Source: Panagrolaimus kolymaensis
Taxonomy: Eukaryota; Nematoda; Chromadorea; Rhabditida; Panagrolaimidae
DNA length: 64,000 nucleotides
Reading direction: 5' to 3'
Assembly (NCBI GenBank): GCA_028622995.1
Contig: JAJQJQ010000008.1
Span: forward strand, 6,696,001-6,760,000
A program made the translations under genes and the position numbers. The stretch's first letter is position 1. The number at the start of each line of letters is the position of its first letter. Shown here in pieces: positions 38,551 through 53,949 of this stretch. The notes below the pieces were generated by a model, which did not search any database, had not been told where the DNA came from, and was given only the letters and a program-made list of their open reading frames with translations.

Positions 38551-41500
38551 ATTACAAATTCGACCATCACGCCTACTTTGGGAATCTTTTCTTTTTATTC
38601 TGAGTTCATAATTTTGTTTTAATTGTCTTATTTTTTTCTGTGTCTAATTTTTTCTGTATAACATAAATGAGCTAATCATTTTAAACAGCACGTTTTTCTT
38701 GGATCACAAAAGGCATGAAAGTGCAAGGGTTCTTGCGGATGAAAACCGAGAGAGACTTCGTTTGTTCTCTTGTACTATGTCTTGTTCTTTGTTTTCCTTT
38801 ACTATCTTCCCAGATAGGATTCTGAAAAGCCTCTTTCACTGTAATTTAGCGTGAAACCACAACCTTTCCATCGCTGTTTTTTTTACTTCTTCTTTTGTCT
38901 ATAAATTTTGAGAGTGACTTTTAATATGACCCTTTCCGGCACACACTGCCACGGCAGAATCTTGTCCTTCCCCAAGCTTATTCCTTTTATTGATATATTT
39001 TAAAATTTCTTTTGTTTCAAAATTGAAAAACTTTTTGTTGAATTATTAAAATAAAAAAATGGGAGCATAATTGACATGGATTTTTTTATTATTTTTTTGG
39101 AAACGGTTGAGGTATTCTTCGGTTAATGATTACTTGTTGCTGTCAAAAAACAAGCAAGCATTATTTTGAAGGCGGTTGGTAGCAAATTTTGCAACAAAAA
39201 ATATTTGTCGCGGAGGCGTCCTTTATTTTCTTCGTATCTTCCCTATCTTTTCAATAGCCTGAAGAAGGCGAAGGAGAGCACTCAAAAGTTGATCCATTTG
39301 CTTTGACTAGCATCAACAGCAACTGCAGCAAAAAAAAGTAAGTTTGAGTGCAAGCTTGAATGAAATGAAGGATTTGCTTGAATGAATATGTATGAATTGG
39401 ATCAAATGCAATCGAATGATTGGAGGAAGTTTAATTTAATGGAAGAAAGCCAAGCTGCATGTCTCAAACAAAAAAAGATGAATTCTTTGAAAGAAGATGT
39501 GCCGTTGATTGTTGCTGCTTGCTTGATTGCGATTTAATCATGAACAGGCGTGTTTGATTTTTATTAGTCTTTTCCTAGATTTGGCTAATCTTTATGAAGA
39601 AGAAAAAAAAATGAAGAAAAGATTAATTAATGGAATATGCCAAAATTAATGAATGCAAACGATTCCACTTTTTTAACAGATTTTTTTTCTTATTCCAAAA
39701 ATAAAAAGCGGTCGTAAAGAAAAGAAAAAAAGCGCCACATCATCTTTGCTGACTCGAAGTAGCTAGAGCGATCAATTTTCTAAGAAAAACTGAGTTGTTT
39801 TTTCTTTCCTGTCTGTTGTTGCTGCTGCTGCTAGCGGGGGAAAACGAGGACGATAGCAAAACAAAAAAAAGAAAAGAAAATAACTTGGACAAATGAGAGA
39901 AAGAACTTATCGATCACGACTGATGGATGACGATTCGCAGAAAAAAAGGTGTGTGCTGTTCTTCCAAGAAGGACTTCAATGTGTTGCTGATGATTTGTAA
40001 GCAATATGGAATGCTTTTTTTGGTAACAACAAACTAAAAGATTCTTTTTTCATAAAATTTTAAGCAGAAATATTTGTTAAAGGAAAATATGCTTTAAAAA
40101 TTTCTTCTTTTCTAAAAACAAAAGCATTGCTTTTCCATGAATCTTTAAAAAAAATTGCGCATAAAGTAAACATTAAAAGAAAAGAAAGAAAGATTTTTCC
40201 AACTTTAATCATTTCATGTAACAAGAAGAAAGAAAGAGATAAACTTGGAAGCAAACAAACAAATGCGTAAAAGAAGCTGCTGCGCAAAAAAAAAAATAGT
40301 CAAGCATACAAGAAAGCAACAACTAAAAGAAAAATGGATTCGGGAATTGATGTTGCAATTTAAAAATGCGACGACGACGACGAAAATTTCATTGTTTCTT
40401 TAAAACAAACTTCATCATAAGCTTTTAAATTATCGAAATTAAGCTTTGACCGAAATGAAATTTTTGAAGGTTAAAATGGCTGTATTTATTTATTTTTTTG
40501 TTGAAGGAGTTAAAAGAGACAATTTTAAAGGGTTCAAAGTTTTGATTGTATGGCTCTTTCATTGTTTCAGCTAAACATAATCTAAAGGAAACATCATTGA
40601 GCGTGAGGAGATTCCAAGATACAATGTCGCTGTCAATAAATAAATATAAGCAGATGAAGGCACTTATGGATTTTAATAAACTAAAATATGATTCATGCTT
40701 TTGAAACTTCAAGAAACAAAGTTTTTTTGCTAATTCAATAATTTTTAAACAGTCAACAGTTGGGATAAAAAATGGAATTCTTTGCTAATAAATGATTTAA
40801 CAAAACCATGCAAAAGTATTTTATAAGTTTAAGTAAATGCTAATCAAAAAAGGTTGTCTTTAAAAATTCTGAATTCTAAATGGGCTTCTTCAACTATGGC
40901 AAATATTAATGAAACTTTTTTAAGTCTCCAACACTTATTTTTTGAATTTCCTTGCTTTATAAAAAAAAAACTGTTTTCAGGTTTACGAGATAGGATTGAT
41001 TTGGAAAATAAGCGCCAAAAAGTTACTTCATTTCTTTTCATCTCGAGAAGACGAACAACTAAACCATTGACTACATACATATTTTTTGAAAATAAAGTGT
41101 AAAAGCTTGATTGAAAAATATGAAGCAATGTCATCACAAGTTATAATCACCAACAGGAACATTCAAAATTGTTTAACAAAAATAACCATTTCATGTCTTT
41201 TTTTACATTAATTATTAAAGGTGTATTTGGTTTTATAATAGCAATTTGTGTTAAAATTAGTTGAAAAAAATGTGAAAAAGCTTTAGTAAAATTATTTAAT
41301 ATTTGGGCATTTACGGTTAGATTCAACCAACGAAGAAGAAGAAAAAAAATGAAAACTTCGTAAATCTTTTTTTCACCATTCATTCAAATAATTCAAAATC
41401 TCAACACGAAGAAAGTATTTGTTGTTATGGCGCGCAGCCCGCAAATGAAAGAGAGACATTGTTTTCGAGGTTATTCGATTTGCTCGACATTGCTCTTTTT

Positions 41501-41899
41501 TTCGAACACGTTTCAACTTTTGATTCTTCGATCATTTTTTGCATCTTCAAGATCAACGTTTTCGTCTTTAATGATTTTTTCCTTTTTTGGTTCCATAGCT
41601 TAATTGCTTGCTGCTTTTTATTTTTGGGGATTCCCGGAATGTTGAACTCTTTCTAAAAATATTTTTTTCGCCTTCGATTTGTTTTTTCTCCTTTTTTTGT
41701 TGTCTTTTCCCTTTGGTTAAAGCTGGCGATCGTTCATTCATTGCCTCAATATCGGCGCCCACCACTTTTTTTTTTCCTCTCCCTCGCAGTTGAAGCTGTA
41801 GTAGTAATAGAAAAAAAGCCTCCTTGATCGTTTAGCGTGAAACACCCGCCTTCTTTTTTCCCTTCACTTTGTCTATTCTTTATAGCATTTGCGTTCCCC
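38551..41899. other. region between the two actin genes
   Basis: It starts with the actin copy 1 3' UTR, whose first ~90 nt are recognisably related to those of copy 2. AT-rich DNA without a supported gene follows. Confidence 0.4.
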
Positions 41900-41909
41900 T
41901 ATATATTTA
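41900..41909 (+). promoter_or_regulatory. candidate TATA box of actin copy 2
   Basis: TATATATTTA preceded by CCCC, about 715 bp before the actin ATG. Position and context resemble the candidate TATA box of copy 1. Confidence 0.35.
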
Positions 41910-42371
41910 ACAGCGTTAAGCTCTTGATTTTTGTTGATTCGTAGAAAGTTTTAGCGGAAAAAATGTGTAATCGCTTTTTTTTTTTGCCCGCTTGTTCAAC
42001 CCGCCTTTTTTTCAAACAAAAAAATCATCAACGGCGTTTGTTGGTAGTCAACTTTTTGTCTTCTAAAGTTGCCATTCGATTGCGTTCATTTAGAACAGCA
42101 CTGCAATACCAAGATCAGTCGGATCTTTGGTAAAGCAATAAGTAGGATTAAAACATTCTAACTTGGGGATTTAAGAACTTTTTTGCTTGCAATTTTAAAT
42201 CATTTTAATAATTTGCTTTCTCCTTTTTGATAAGCTTTTTTTATATCATTTTTATGAAACATTGGGGTTTTTAGTGTTTACGAATTAAAAATAGCTCATA
42301 AAAACACTTATTCATAGATTTCTTTAAAAAATCATCCGGAAATAAAAATAGGATTGCTACCTAAAAGTTGA

Positions 42372-43932
<1,561 letters not shown>

Positions 43933-44047
43933 TAATTGTCTTATTTTTTCTGTGTTATTACCAAAAAAGATCATTTATTTATATTCTTGTGTTCAAACAT
44001 TGCATTTATATGAGTTTTTTGATAGCTATGATCATCACTATAGGGTT

Positions 44048-44053
44048 TTTATT
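44048..44053 (-). terminator. candidate poly(A) signal of the small secreted-protein gene
   Basis: AATAAA on the minus strand, about 100 nt past the stop at 44153-44155. Confidence 0.45.
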
Positions 44054-44152
44054 CATTGATAGTTCATTCGCATTAGAATTTGTTTCATTGCATTTGCCTT
44101 GCTTTGATGATGTTCGAATCGAAGGTTATGCTGAAAAGATGGAAATATTTTT

Positions 44153-44954
44153 TCATTTACTTTTGCTATTGGATCTGTTTATGCTTACCGGAGCCCAGAC
44201 TTTGTTAGGTTTTCGAGAAAATACAACAGGATAAAGTGGTGCTGCATTGTTGCGTTGTTGATTGCTCGGACTAAAGAGTTTCTGGACAACATATCCTTTG
44301 TTTTCTCCTTCACCCTCTTCTCTTGCTACTTGGAATGAAGCCTCTTCAGCGTTAAGAGGAATTGAACGGCGAGTGAAGGGTCCAGTAAAGAGTGCTGGAA
44401 ATAATCGAGAGCTTACAAAAACTTCTTCCTCAGAATTTAACATCTCTTGTGCTGATGTTGCAGATACAAATCTATAATAAAATGTCAATTAAAGAAAGAA
44501 AGAAATTTAGTGGAAAAAAAGGGAGTAATTGATAGTTAAAAAGAGAGAAGCATTTCCGTTTTTATAATGACCAGCTTTGCAATTGGGTACCGTAAGTAAG
44601 GTTGCTCAAAAACATAGTTCACTATTTTTTGAATTTTGTTTTGATCATAAAGGTTTAATATTTTCTCCTTTTTTTTTATCAAGAATTTGTTTAAAAAAAT
44701 GCAATGGAAAAATATTTAAACTTAAAGTTCTTTAACTTCAAACTAAAATGTTTTAAGGATTGGATTCATTAATAGCTACACCACTTTGTGGTATCAAATC
44801 TTCGATCCATTGCTTTTGATTCGATGTCATAAATTACCGAAATTCGACAACTTTCGTGGATTAATGAAAAAATGGCGGATACTTACATTGAAGTTATTAT
44901 TAATAATGACGAAAATGTAATAAATGAAGTCGTTTCAAATGCAATTCCAACCAT
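44153..44954 (-). CDS. small secreted protein, candidate propeptide precursor, 128 aa
   Basis: Two exons, 44954-44887 and 44471-44153, join at good sites (CAAT/GTAAGT and TTATTATAG) to give 129 codons. Exon 1 starts MVGIAFETTSFITFSSLLII and continues into IFVSATSA, a typical signal peptide with cleavage expected near residue 30. The mature part (about 98 aa) is polar and has no cysteine. It contains LFPALFTGPFTRR and, later, APLYPVVFSRK: two similar hydrophobic-aromatic segments, each ending at a dibasic pair. That pattern suggests processing into peptides, as in neuropeptide or antimicrobial precursors; the function is inference. The gene converges on actin copy 2. I recognise no named family. 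Confidence 0.7.
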
Positions 44955-47187
44955 ATTGAATTGATAAACCAAATATGTATGTATTTCCAAGTTTAGTAAC
45001 AAACAAAAAAATGATAAAAAAAATGCTACTTTTTAATAACCTAAAATTTTATTCCTCCAATTAAATAAAAAAGTGACAAATGGCGCGACTTCGATGTTAG
45101 ATAGTCCCGGTACAAATTCTTAAAAAATGTTTTTACGCGTATCAAAAAAGGTATTACTAACATTTATATCAAAGGTTTCAATTATCATTTTCTACAATTT
45201 TTTAGGTGGTTAATCTTAATCATATGCTTTTAAAGGTTGGACGTGGAATTACATAAAAGAGTTTCCAAAAATTTAGACGAATTTTTTTGTCGTTTGAAAG
45301 CTAACAGTATTATTAATTTTAAAAGTTGTGAAAAGCAATTATAACCTTTGTGAAAGAAAGAAAGTTATGCAACATTCCAAAAAGTCGTTTTAATATGTAT
45401 GTCATTAGTAAATGGTACGTTTTTTTCAATTACCAAATGCGTGACTTTGTCAAACAATGGAAAAATAATTTTAAGGAAGGATTAATCACGGAAGACGGAA
45501 GAAGAAGATTAAAGTAAAGTCAACAACAAAATAAAAAAGTAAATTAATCCCAAATTCTAATCAACAACAAAAAGTAATCAAATTATCATATTATTTTTTT
45601 GAGGGTTAATTAATTACCAATTCTCTTTCATCAAATAATGAACTAAGATGATGAGAATCTTGGATTCATTCCAATAAATAAAACCACCATAAAAAATTAA
45701 CAATTCCACGAGGAAAGCTTGCTTGTGTTCATTGAAAAAAAGGGTGAGAAACTTTAACAAAAAAAAGATTAATGAAAAAAGTGCTTAAAAAAGAAAATCT
45801 AAAGTGTTTCAATTTTTATATTTATAAAAAGGTCAAAGGCTTAAACTAATTTTGTTAAAGATTAATAATTTTTTAAATTGAAAAACTCTTTCCACCCTCC
45901 GCTGCTTTATTTTTTTAAAGGTTATAGTCTTTAATGCATGTATGTATGAGACCGGATTTTTAGTTTCATTGCGTATGTAAGTAAATACATAAATAAAAGA
46001 GCTCAAATCCATTTATTAAAAAGCCCAAACATCCCCTCTAAACTTTGGCTTCATTAAGCAATTTTCTAATTGACTAATGAAACAAATAATTTTGCTTCCA
46101 AAAATAATCATTTTAAACAAAAATTTCTCACAGTAAATAAATCTAAGGTAACTTTACTTTTCTCAATAAAAACTTGATGTCATCCTTCTAATTTTTGGAA
46201 GCTATAATCTTTGGAATCTAAAGCAAAAAAATATGGTGTATCAAAGTATCAATTACTGAAAAAAAAATTTCACTCCCATTCATAATTTTTTTAAACGAGA
46301 CTATTTTCTTTGAAATCCAAAAACAACTAATAAAGGCAAATTTTGTACGATTCTCAAAAAGTTTAGCTTCTTACCTTTTTTCCATAAAAAAATGAAACAA
46401 AATTAAGAGCGTTTTTTTATTTGTAAAGAAAGCAAAGCTATTAGCTTCAATTGTTTAAGAAAAAGTATTTATTTTAGCGCATGAGAAAAGCCACCTTTTT
46501 TTAATAGTTTTTAACATATTAAATTCAAACCCAAAATTGTCTTTTTATTTTTGTTTTTAATTTTTCATAAAGAATATGTTTGTTTTTTTAGGAAGGAAGG
46601 AAAACACAAAGAAAGGAAGGACGCAATCGTCGTCTTCAAAAGGCTCTAAGAAATTATAAAACCTTTTTTCTTGATAAATAAGAAAGAAACAAAAACAAAG
46701 CTTTGAAAAAGCTATTAGCTTTTGTTTTAAAGAAAGAACATCTTAAAGAATCTCTAAAATTGCTCCATTTTTCAATAATTAAAGAAAAATAAAGTAAAGG
46801 TAATTTCCAGCCCCATTATCTCGAGTTATTAGATGCCGAGAATGGAAAGTCATCAGCATTTATGGACGATGATGATAATACATTCAAAAATTTTCAAGCC
46901 TGCTAATGGATTAAAAGGTTTTTGATGGGAGTTTTAGATGGCGAAAAAATACAAGCGAAATTTCTTTGATGATAAAAAAGCAAGACATAATCTTCAAAAA
47001 CAAAGGTTATATTGAAAGGAAATTCTGGGTGGTTATGGTATTTCACAACAATTTGGTATTTTTAGTTTGTTTCTTCCTTTACTAAACATTTTTTTTTCTT
47101 TGAAAATAGATTTAATGTATTCAAGGCCAAAAAAATGGTTATAAGACTCTTATATGAGACAAGGGCTAAAATTAATGAATTATAAAA
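44955..47187. other. non-coding region
   Basis: AT-rich. No protein-like frame, RNA gene or repeat is recognised. Confidence 0.35.
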
Positions 47188-47195
47188 ACTATGAA

Positions 47196-47618
47196 CAGTG
47201 CTGTCATTTTTCCATTTTGTCGACGCCGACGCCGACGACGACGACGGCGTCGTCACAAAAATTTGGCGTCGACGCCGTCGTCGACGCCGACGACAAATCG
47301 ACGCCTCGACGCCAAAATTAAAATATTTTTTTCTTTATTAAATTTTGAGCTTTTTTAGCTAAAAATTATTAAATTAAATAATTATAAAACAAGTTTCTAT
47401 TAACGGAAACAACAATAACTTTAAATTAAAGCGTTTAAAATAGTCTAATTTTTGTATTTTCTATGATTTTTTTTATTTTTTTGAAAAAATCGAGTATTTT
47501 TTTGGCGTCGACGACAAATAAGAAAAAGTATCGACGACGACGCCGACGCCGACGCCGTCGTCGGCGTCGACGATTTCGTCGACGACGTGACGATTTCGTC
47601 GGCGTCGATACAGCACTG
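47196..47618. mobile_element. hAT-type MITE, 423 bp, with CGACGC-rich arms
   Basis: The ends are CAGTGCTGT and ACAGCACTG, perfect inverted repeats. They are flanked by the direct repeat ACTATGAA at 47188-47195 and 47619-47626, an 8-bp target duplication typical of hAT elements. Near both ends lie GTCGACGCC/GGCGTCGAC-type repeats that can pair with each other and with themselves. An AT-rich centre separates them. There is no transposase. Confidence 0.87.
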
Positions 47619-47626
47619 ACTATGAA

Positions 47627-50272
47627 TACGTTATTTCTTGCTGCTCAAACATTAAACCAGTCAGCAGCCACATAATTGAAAAAAAGTCGTTTTGAAAGTT
47701 AGAAAAATTTAAGAGAAAGATATAACAATTTTTAAAATAAAAACAAAGCAATCTAGAATCAGTTTTATGGTAACTCTTTATTCGAAAGTAATGAACAAAT
47801 GATGTCTTTCATATTCCAAGAAGATAATTCATACTATTTTAAAAGAAGACAAAACCCGAGAGAAAATACAAAAATTGTTGTTAAAGTTACGATATTTATG
47901 CATAAAGAGGATAATCACAAGTTGAGTAATCGCAAAATTATAAGAAAATTCCATCATTGTTATTTTCATTTTATTTTTTAAACCATTATTTGGCAGGAAA
48001 AACAAAGGTATGACTAAGAAAAAAGCAGCAATTATGAAAAGCGCATTCAATGAACAATATGCAACTATCCACATTGTTACAGTATAAGTAAACCTTATTG
48101 CATGAATCTTTTAGTATTTAAAAAGACTTGCATGTTGGAAATAAATATTGTGAAGATTAATTAGCCATAGAGAATTCGCAATGACCCGATTACTGTATTT
48201 CATCGACATCAGCTTCACTTTCGTTGAAAAAGTGCAAATGAAATTAAGAAGCTAACTTCAACAACGATAAAAGACAAAAACAAGAGGCTTATACAAAAGT
48301 TTATTGTTATTTAAAAACAATATTGATGATGATGCTGTTGCAAAATATGAACATCATAAGTGGAAATGAGAAAATTACAGGAAATTCGCAAAAATAAAAA
48401 AAAAACACGAAAGCAAGTGATGATGTGGAAATGAGATAAAAAACATTTGCTCTTTTTGGGACAATGCATAATAACAACTCCATTATATAAAAAACTAATA
48501 AAAGTTAAAACCAAAATTATGAGATTTTGTGTGGATTTCTAATGACACGGAAAATGCGTACTTTTCTTTCAAAAAACAATGGCTGTGTTATAACATGGAT
48601 GGATATTGTGCTTTAGGAAGCACAGGAACAAAAGAAAGTCAAGCTTTTACGCAAAACAACTTTGAAAAAATGTAAGTCATTTTTGACATTACCATTTTTA
48701 ATTTTTTTTCCCTTGGAGTCAAATATTTTGTAACTATTGTTTCTAACCAACTAACTAAACGACAAGCAAAAAAAGCCCGTGATACAAAAATGCCGTCATT
48801 CGCTTCTTCCGTTTCTATTGTTTTTTTCATTAACTAAAAAAAAAAAAACTTAACACACACACATTTTTGAGAAAAACAAAAGAAATAATTATTCAACCAC
48901 CACTACCTCCGCCTTCTCATTCATTGAAAGTTAAACAAAAAAGTTTGAACCCTTCAAGAAACACTAAATTTGTATTTATTTCTTGACGATGATTAAGAAA
49001 AAAAAGTTGTTTGATTATTGAATTGAAAAAAAGATGAAACTTTCTTTTACCATAAAAGATGTTTACAAATTTGGAATAGAAATAAGCAAGCACAAAGTTA
49101 AAACTACATGTACATATTCATATTTTCTAAATTAAGAGATGGATGAATGTGAGAATAAAAGAGCAAAGACATGAAAAATGTATGTAAGCACTTAGATTTA
49201 TTTTTTGTATCCTCCATAGCTAATGAGAAAGGATGGATATGGATGGATTGAAAAAAGGTAAAGCTGCTACTTTGTACAAAAAATTTTGTTGGTACTTTTA
49301 AAGAACATTTTATTGTTATTATGTAAAGATTTAAGATTCTTTTAAACAATAGCCATCTTCTTTTCTTTTTATGCAGCAGAAAAAAAGCACCTGATTTAGA
49401 TAGCTAATACGACAGTAGTTCATGTTTTGAACTGAACATTCTTTGGTGAAACAAAAGAGGATATATTTATACGAAAATTAAAACATAAAAACGGTTATTT
49501 TCAAAATTTTTATGAAATCATTAAGTTTAAATGCGTTTTTATTAATACAAAAAAATATAAAAGTTTATTTTTAATGCTTCCTGTTTTGTTATAAAAAAAC
49601 TTTAACCTTTTGCTGTACAATTTTTTTTATCTTTTAATCTTTTTCCAGAAGCAAAAAATGAATGTTCCAGAAAATTAAACTACGCCATAAATTAAATGTC
49701 TCGGAAAAAGTAATATTGAACTTAATGGTCATGTAAAAGAGTGCAATAAAAAGCATACACAAAAAAAATCCTAAAATTTGAACATATGGTAGTCCATCGT
49801 TTACCGATTTGATTACAGTACTAATACATTTCGTAATCACAATTTCCTGCCACATCAAAAGGTCTTATAAACGTGCTACTTCACAAGTAAAAACCAAACT
49901 TATTTTCGTCAGATTTTATTTTTTAGAAGAAAAAACTGATTGAAGCGACATTTGAAAAGCAAGAAAAAGCATATTTGGCAATAACTTCAAGCAACGTGAC
50001 ATCAAAAATACGCTACAACGACATATGAAATTTGCCAAAACTTTAAATATTTCACCTGTCAAAAAACACGAATTTCCATATTTTTAATAAAGCTTTTCGG
50101 TGAAATATAAATTTTAATACAACAAAATGACTAAAAAATATAACGAAAGAACATATCACGTTTAAGTCGTTTCATGCTACACTGTGATGTTGAGAAAAAA
50201 GGATGTGTGATTATTTATCATTTACTTACGCATTTACAACCAACGTATTTTATTTTATTTTATAATCTTACA
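47627..50272. other. non-coding region left of the repeat array
   Basis: AT-rich with no supported gene. The left edge of the repeat array is placed near 50273 because the first shared block of the repeat units starts there. Confidence 0.35.
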
Positions 50273-50280
50273 AGAACATT

Positions 50281-50304
50281 GGGGCCTTACCTGCGGTAAG
50301 TCCC
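50281..50304. repeat. hairpin of the array, CTTACC/GGTAAG stem
   Basis: A GGGGC..TCCC outer pair encloses CTTACC-TGC-GGTAAG. The same hairpin recurs at 51787-51810 and 53352-53375. At 54909-54932 the stem reads CCTACC/GGTAGG, and at 56652-56674 and 57465-57487 it reads CTGCC/GGCAG. Pairing is kept in all of these versions. Confidence 0.75.
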
Positions 50305-50869
50305 TCAAACTAAACAATCACACAAAAAAAATCTTCGGAAACGTTACATTTTTACAATCAAAACGTGGACATTAAACGCTTTAAAGTATTTTTTGAGAAT
50401 CCTAGGGGGTGCAAATGTTTTTATGAATTCTAAAAAATTATCAAAGGGGAGATTATGTGCTTTTTTAGAGGGTGCAAAATTGGAAAAAATAGAGTGCTCA
50501 AACACCCATGTGTGTCTACAACAATACAATTAAAATAAACATCATTGTGCTTACACATTCCATTTTTCATGGTAAATTTTGGAGCCCTGCCTACGGCAGA
50601 CCTCCTAAATTTTACAAAAAGATCATTTACAATAATCAATGAGACATTTTACATAAAGAAAATCTACGGAACTGCTTACGGTAGTCTCAACATTATATAT
50701 TTCATCACAATAACAATAAAAATAGGGCCTTTCGGATCCCGAGTCAATCTTCACTCCATTCCATATCTCTCATATTCGGTTACATCTTAACCCATTCAAA
50801 GTCCATTCAATAGGCAAATTACACATGGGCCCTTCAGGCCCCAAAACACATTTCAACCCAAAAACAACC

Positions 50870-51510
50870 AAATATCGAACCAAACACAATTAAACATTCG
50901 CCCGAACACAACTAAACATTCAACCAAAAACAACTAAATCTCCACCCAAAAATAATCTTACATCTCACCAAAAATAACTAAATCTCCACCCAAAAATAAT
51001 CTTAAATCTCACCAAAAAAAACTAAATCTCCACCCGAAAACCATCTTACATCTCACCAAAAAAAAACTAAATCTCCACCCAAAAATAATCTTACATCTCA
51101 CCAAAAATAACAAAATCTCCACCCAAAAATAATCTTAAATCTCACCAAAAATAACTAAATCTCCACCCGAAAACCATCTTACATCTCACCAAAAACAACT
51201 AAATCTCCACCCAAACATCCCACCAAAAACAACTAAATCTCCACCCGAAAACCATCTTACATCTCACCAAAAACAACTAAATCTCCACCCAAACATCCCA
51301 CCAAAAACAACTAAATCTCCACCCGAAAACCATCTTACATCTCACCAAAAACAACTAAATCTCCACCCAAACATCCCACCAAAAACAACTAAATCTCCAC
51401 CCGAAAACCATCTTACATCTCACCAAAAAAAACTAAATCTCCACCCAAACATCCCACCAAAAACAACTAAATCTCCACCCAAAAACCATCTTACATCTCA
51501 CCAAAAAAAA
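50870..51510. repeat. minisatellite block 1
   Basis: Repeats built on ACTAAATCTCCACCC followed by either AAACATCCCACC (about 34 bp unit) or GAAAACCATCTTACATCTCA (about 44 bp unit). In the right part the two types alternate and form a higher-order unit of about 78 bp. Confidence 0.85.
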
Positions 51511-52094
51511 CTATGCAGACAATCAGAGAAAAACAAATTTTTCACTTCCAAAATGCAACAGAAAAAACACAAAGGGAAACTTTCGTGTCAAGAAAAATTT
51601 CATAAAATGCAAATTTAAACTGGTCAAAACATGGACATATTTGACTCTCCGAAACGTGAGACTAACATATTCGGAATCAGCGTAAAAAACTGATCTAGGC
51701 TATCGGGACAAAACAAAACAAAAGCAGAACCGACATACAAACATACAGAAACGACACTCCAAATTAAAAAGGAGGACAAGAACATTGGGGCCTTACCTGC
51801 GGTAAGTCCCTCAAACTAAACAAATAATCGCACAAAGAAAATCTTCGAAACCATAACATTTTTACAATCACAACGTGGACATTGGGTACTTTTAGGTAGT
51901 TTTTTGAGTACCTTAGAGAGTGCACCTGTTTTAGGAATTCTGAAAAATTGTCAAAAGGGAGACTATGTGATTTTATAGAGGGTGTAAAATTGGAAAAAAT
52001 AGAGTGCCCAAACACCAATGCGTGTCTAAAACAATACAATTAAAATAAACAACACAATCCATGGGCTTACATTCCATTATTCATGGTAAATTTT

Positions 52095-52117
52095 GGAGCC
52101 CTGCCTTCGGCAGACCT
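52095..52117. repeat. hairpin with TTCG loop, CTGCC/GGCAG stem
   Basis: CTGCC-TTCG-GCAG-type hairpin inside GGAGCC..GACC. Related copies are at 50581 (TAC loop), 52468, 53652 (one mismatch), 55208 and 55677. C(TTCG)G is the most stable tetraloop closing type known in RNA. Confidence 0.7.
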
Positions 52118-52679
52118 TCAAAATTTATGATATACATAAATCGTCTCCATTATCAACGGTTTCTCCGGGCCACGCATTCCATATATATCTCGTATTTGGA
52201 TACATCCTAACCCATTCGAGGTCCATTCCATACGCAAAATTACACATGACCGTTCGGGTCTCAAACATCATTTCAACTCAAAAATCGCCAAATATTCACA
52301 ACATTTTTCACTTCAAGTAAAAAATTAAGCGTATGCGGTGAAATCTTATTTAAGACTTAAAATTTAAAAAAATCTGCTGAACGCTTTCATGTCTACAACA
52401 ATAGAATTACAATAAACAACAGGGCTATTCGGCCCAACATTCCATTTTCATGGTTAATTTTGGAGCTCTGCCTTCGGCAGACCTTCAAAATTTACGATAA
52501 AAATCGTCTCCAATTAACAACGGTTTCTCTGGGCCACGCATTCCATATATCTCATATTCGGATACATCTTAACATCTTCGTGGTCCATTCCATAAGCAAA
52601 ATTATACTTGGACTCTTCGGAACCAAACCCCATTTTGACCCAAAAACCACCAAATATCCACCCAAAAATAGCTAAAGAT

Positions 52680-53060
52680 TCACCCAAAAACAATTAAGTA
52701 TCCACCCAAACACCATTAAACATTCACCCGAAAACTACTAAAGATCCTCCCAAAAATAATTAAATATCCATTCATACATTACAACACAAACAACTAAACA
52801 TTCACCCAAAAGCCACCAAATATCTAACCAAACACAATCAAACATTCACCAAAAAACAACTAAACATTCACCCAAAAACCATCTTACATCTCACCAAAAA
52901 TAACTAAATCTCCACCAGAAAACCATCTTACATCCCATCAAATACAACTAAACATTCACGTAAACATCATCAAACATCTCAACAAAAACAACTAAATGTC
53001 CACCCGAAAGCCACACAAAAGCCACCAAATATTAACCCAAAAACCTCTAAATATCCACCT
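52680..53060. repeat. degenerate minisatellite block in unit 2
   Basis: Diverged versions of the same CACCCAAA/AACTAAA units, with much less regular spacing than in units 1 and 3. It shows different ages within the array. Confidence 0.7.
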
Positions 53061-53949
53061 AAAAATTTCAATGCAGACAATCAGAGAAAAAACAAATTTT
53101 TCACTTCCAAAAATGCTTACAAAAACACAAAGGCAAACTTTCGCGTCGAGAAAATTTTCAAATATTCAAATTTAAATTGGTCAAAACATAGGGATCCTTG
53201 ACTCTCCGAAGCGTGAGACTAACATATTCGGAATCAGCGTAAAAAACTGATCTAGACTATCGGGACAAAACAAAAACAAAGCAGAAACGACATACATACA
53301 AACATACAAACAGAAACGACACTCCAAATTAAAAAGGAAGACAAGAACATTGGGGCCTTACCTGCGGTAAGTCCCCCAAACTAAACAATCACACAAAAAA
53401 AATCTTCGGAAACGTTACATTTTTACAATCAAAACGTGGACATTAAACGCTTTAAAGTATTTTTTGAGAATCCTAGGGAGTGCAAATGTTTTTATGAATT
53501 CTAAAAAATTATCAAAGGGGAGATTATGTGCTTTTTTAGAGGGTGCAAAATTGGAAAAAATAGAGTGCTCAAACACCCATGTGTGTCTACAACAATACAA
53601 TTAAAATAAACATCATTGTGCTTACACATTCCATTTTTCATGGTAAATTTTGGAGCCCTGCTTACGGAAGACCTCCTAAATTTTACAAAAAGATCATTTA
53701 CAATAATCAATGAGACATTTTACATAAAGAAAATCTACGGAACTGCTTACGGTAGTCTCAACATTATATATTTCATCACAATAACAATAAAAATAGGGCC
53801 TTTCGGATCCCGAGTCAATCTTCACTCCATTCCATATCTCTCATATTCGGTTACATCTTAACCCATTCAAAGTCCATTCAATAGGCAAATTACACATGGG
53901 CCCTTCAGGCCCCAAAACACATTTCAACCCAAAAACAACCAAATATCGA

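Noticed and set aside
50344..53861. Small frames repeated in the array (61, 69 and 81 codons, copies 3.07 kb apart)
   Set aside because: They recur only because the units are duplicated. They cover hairpins and AT-rich repeat and have no protein features.
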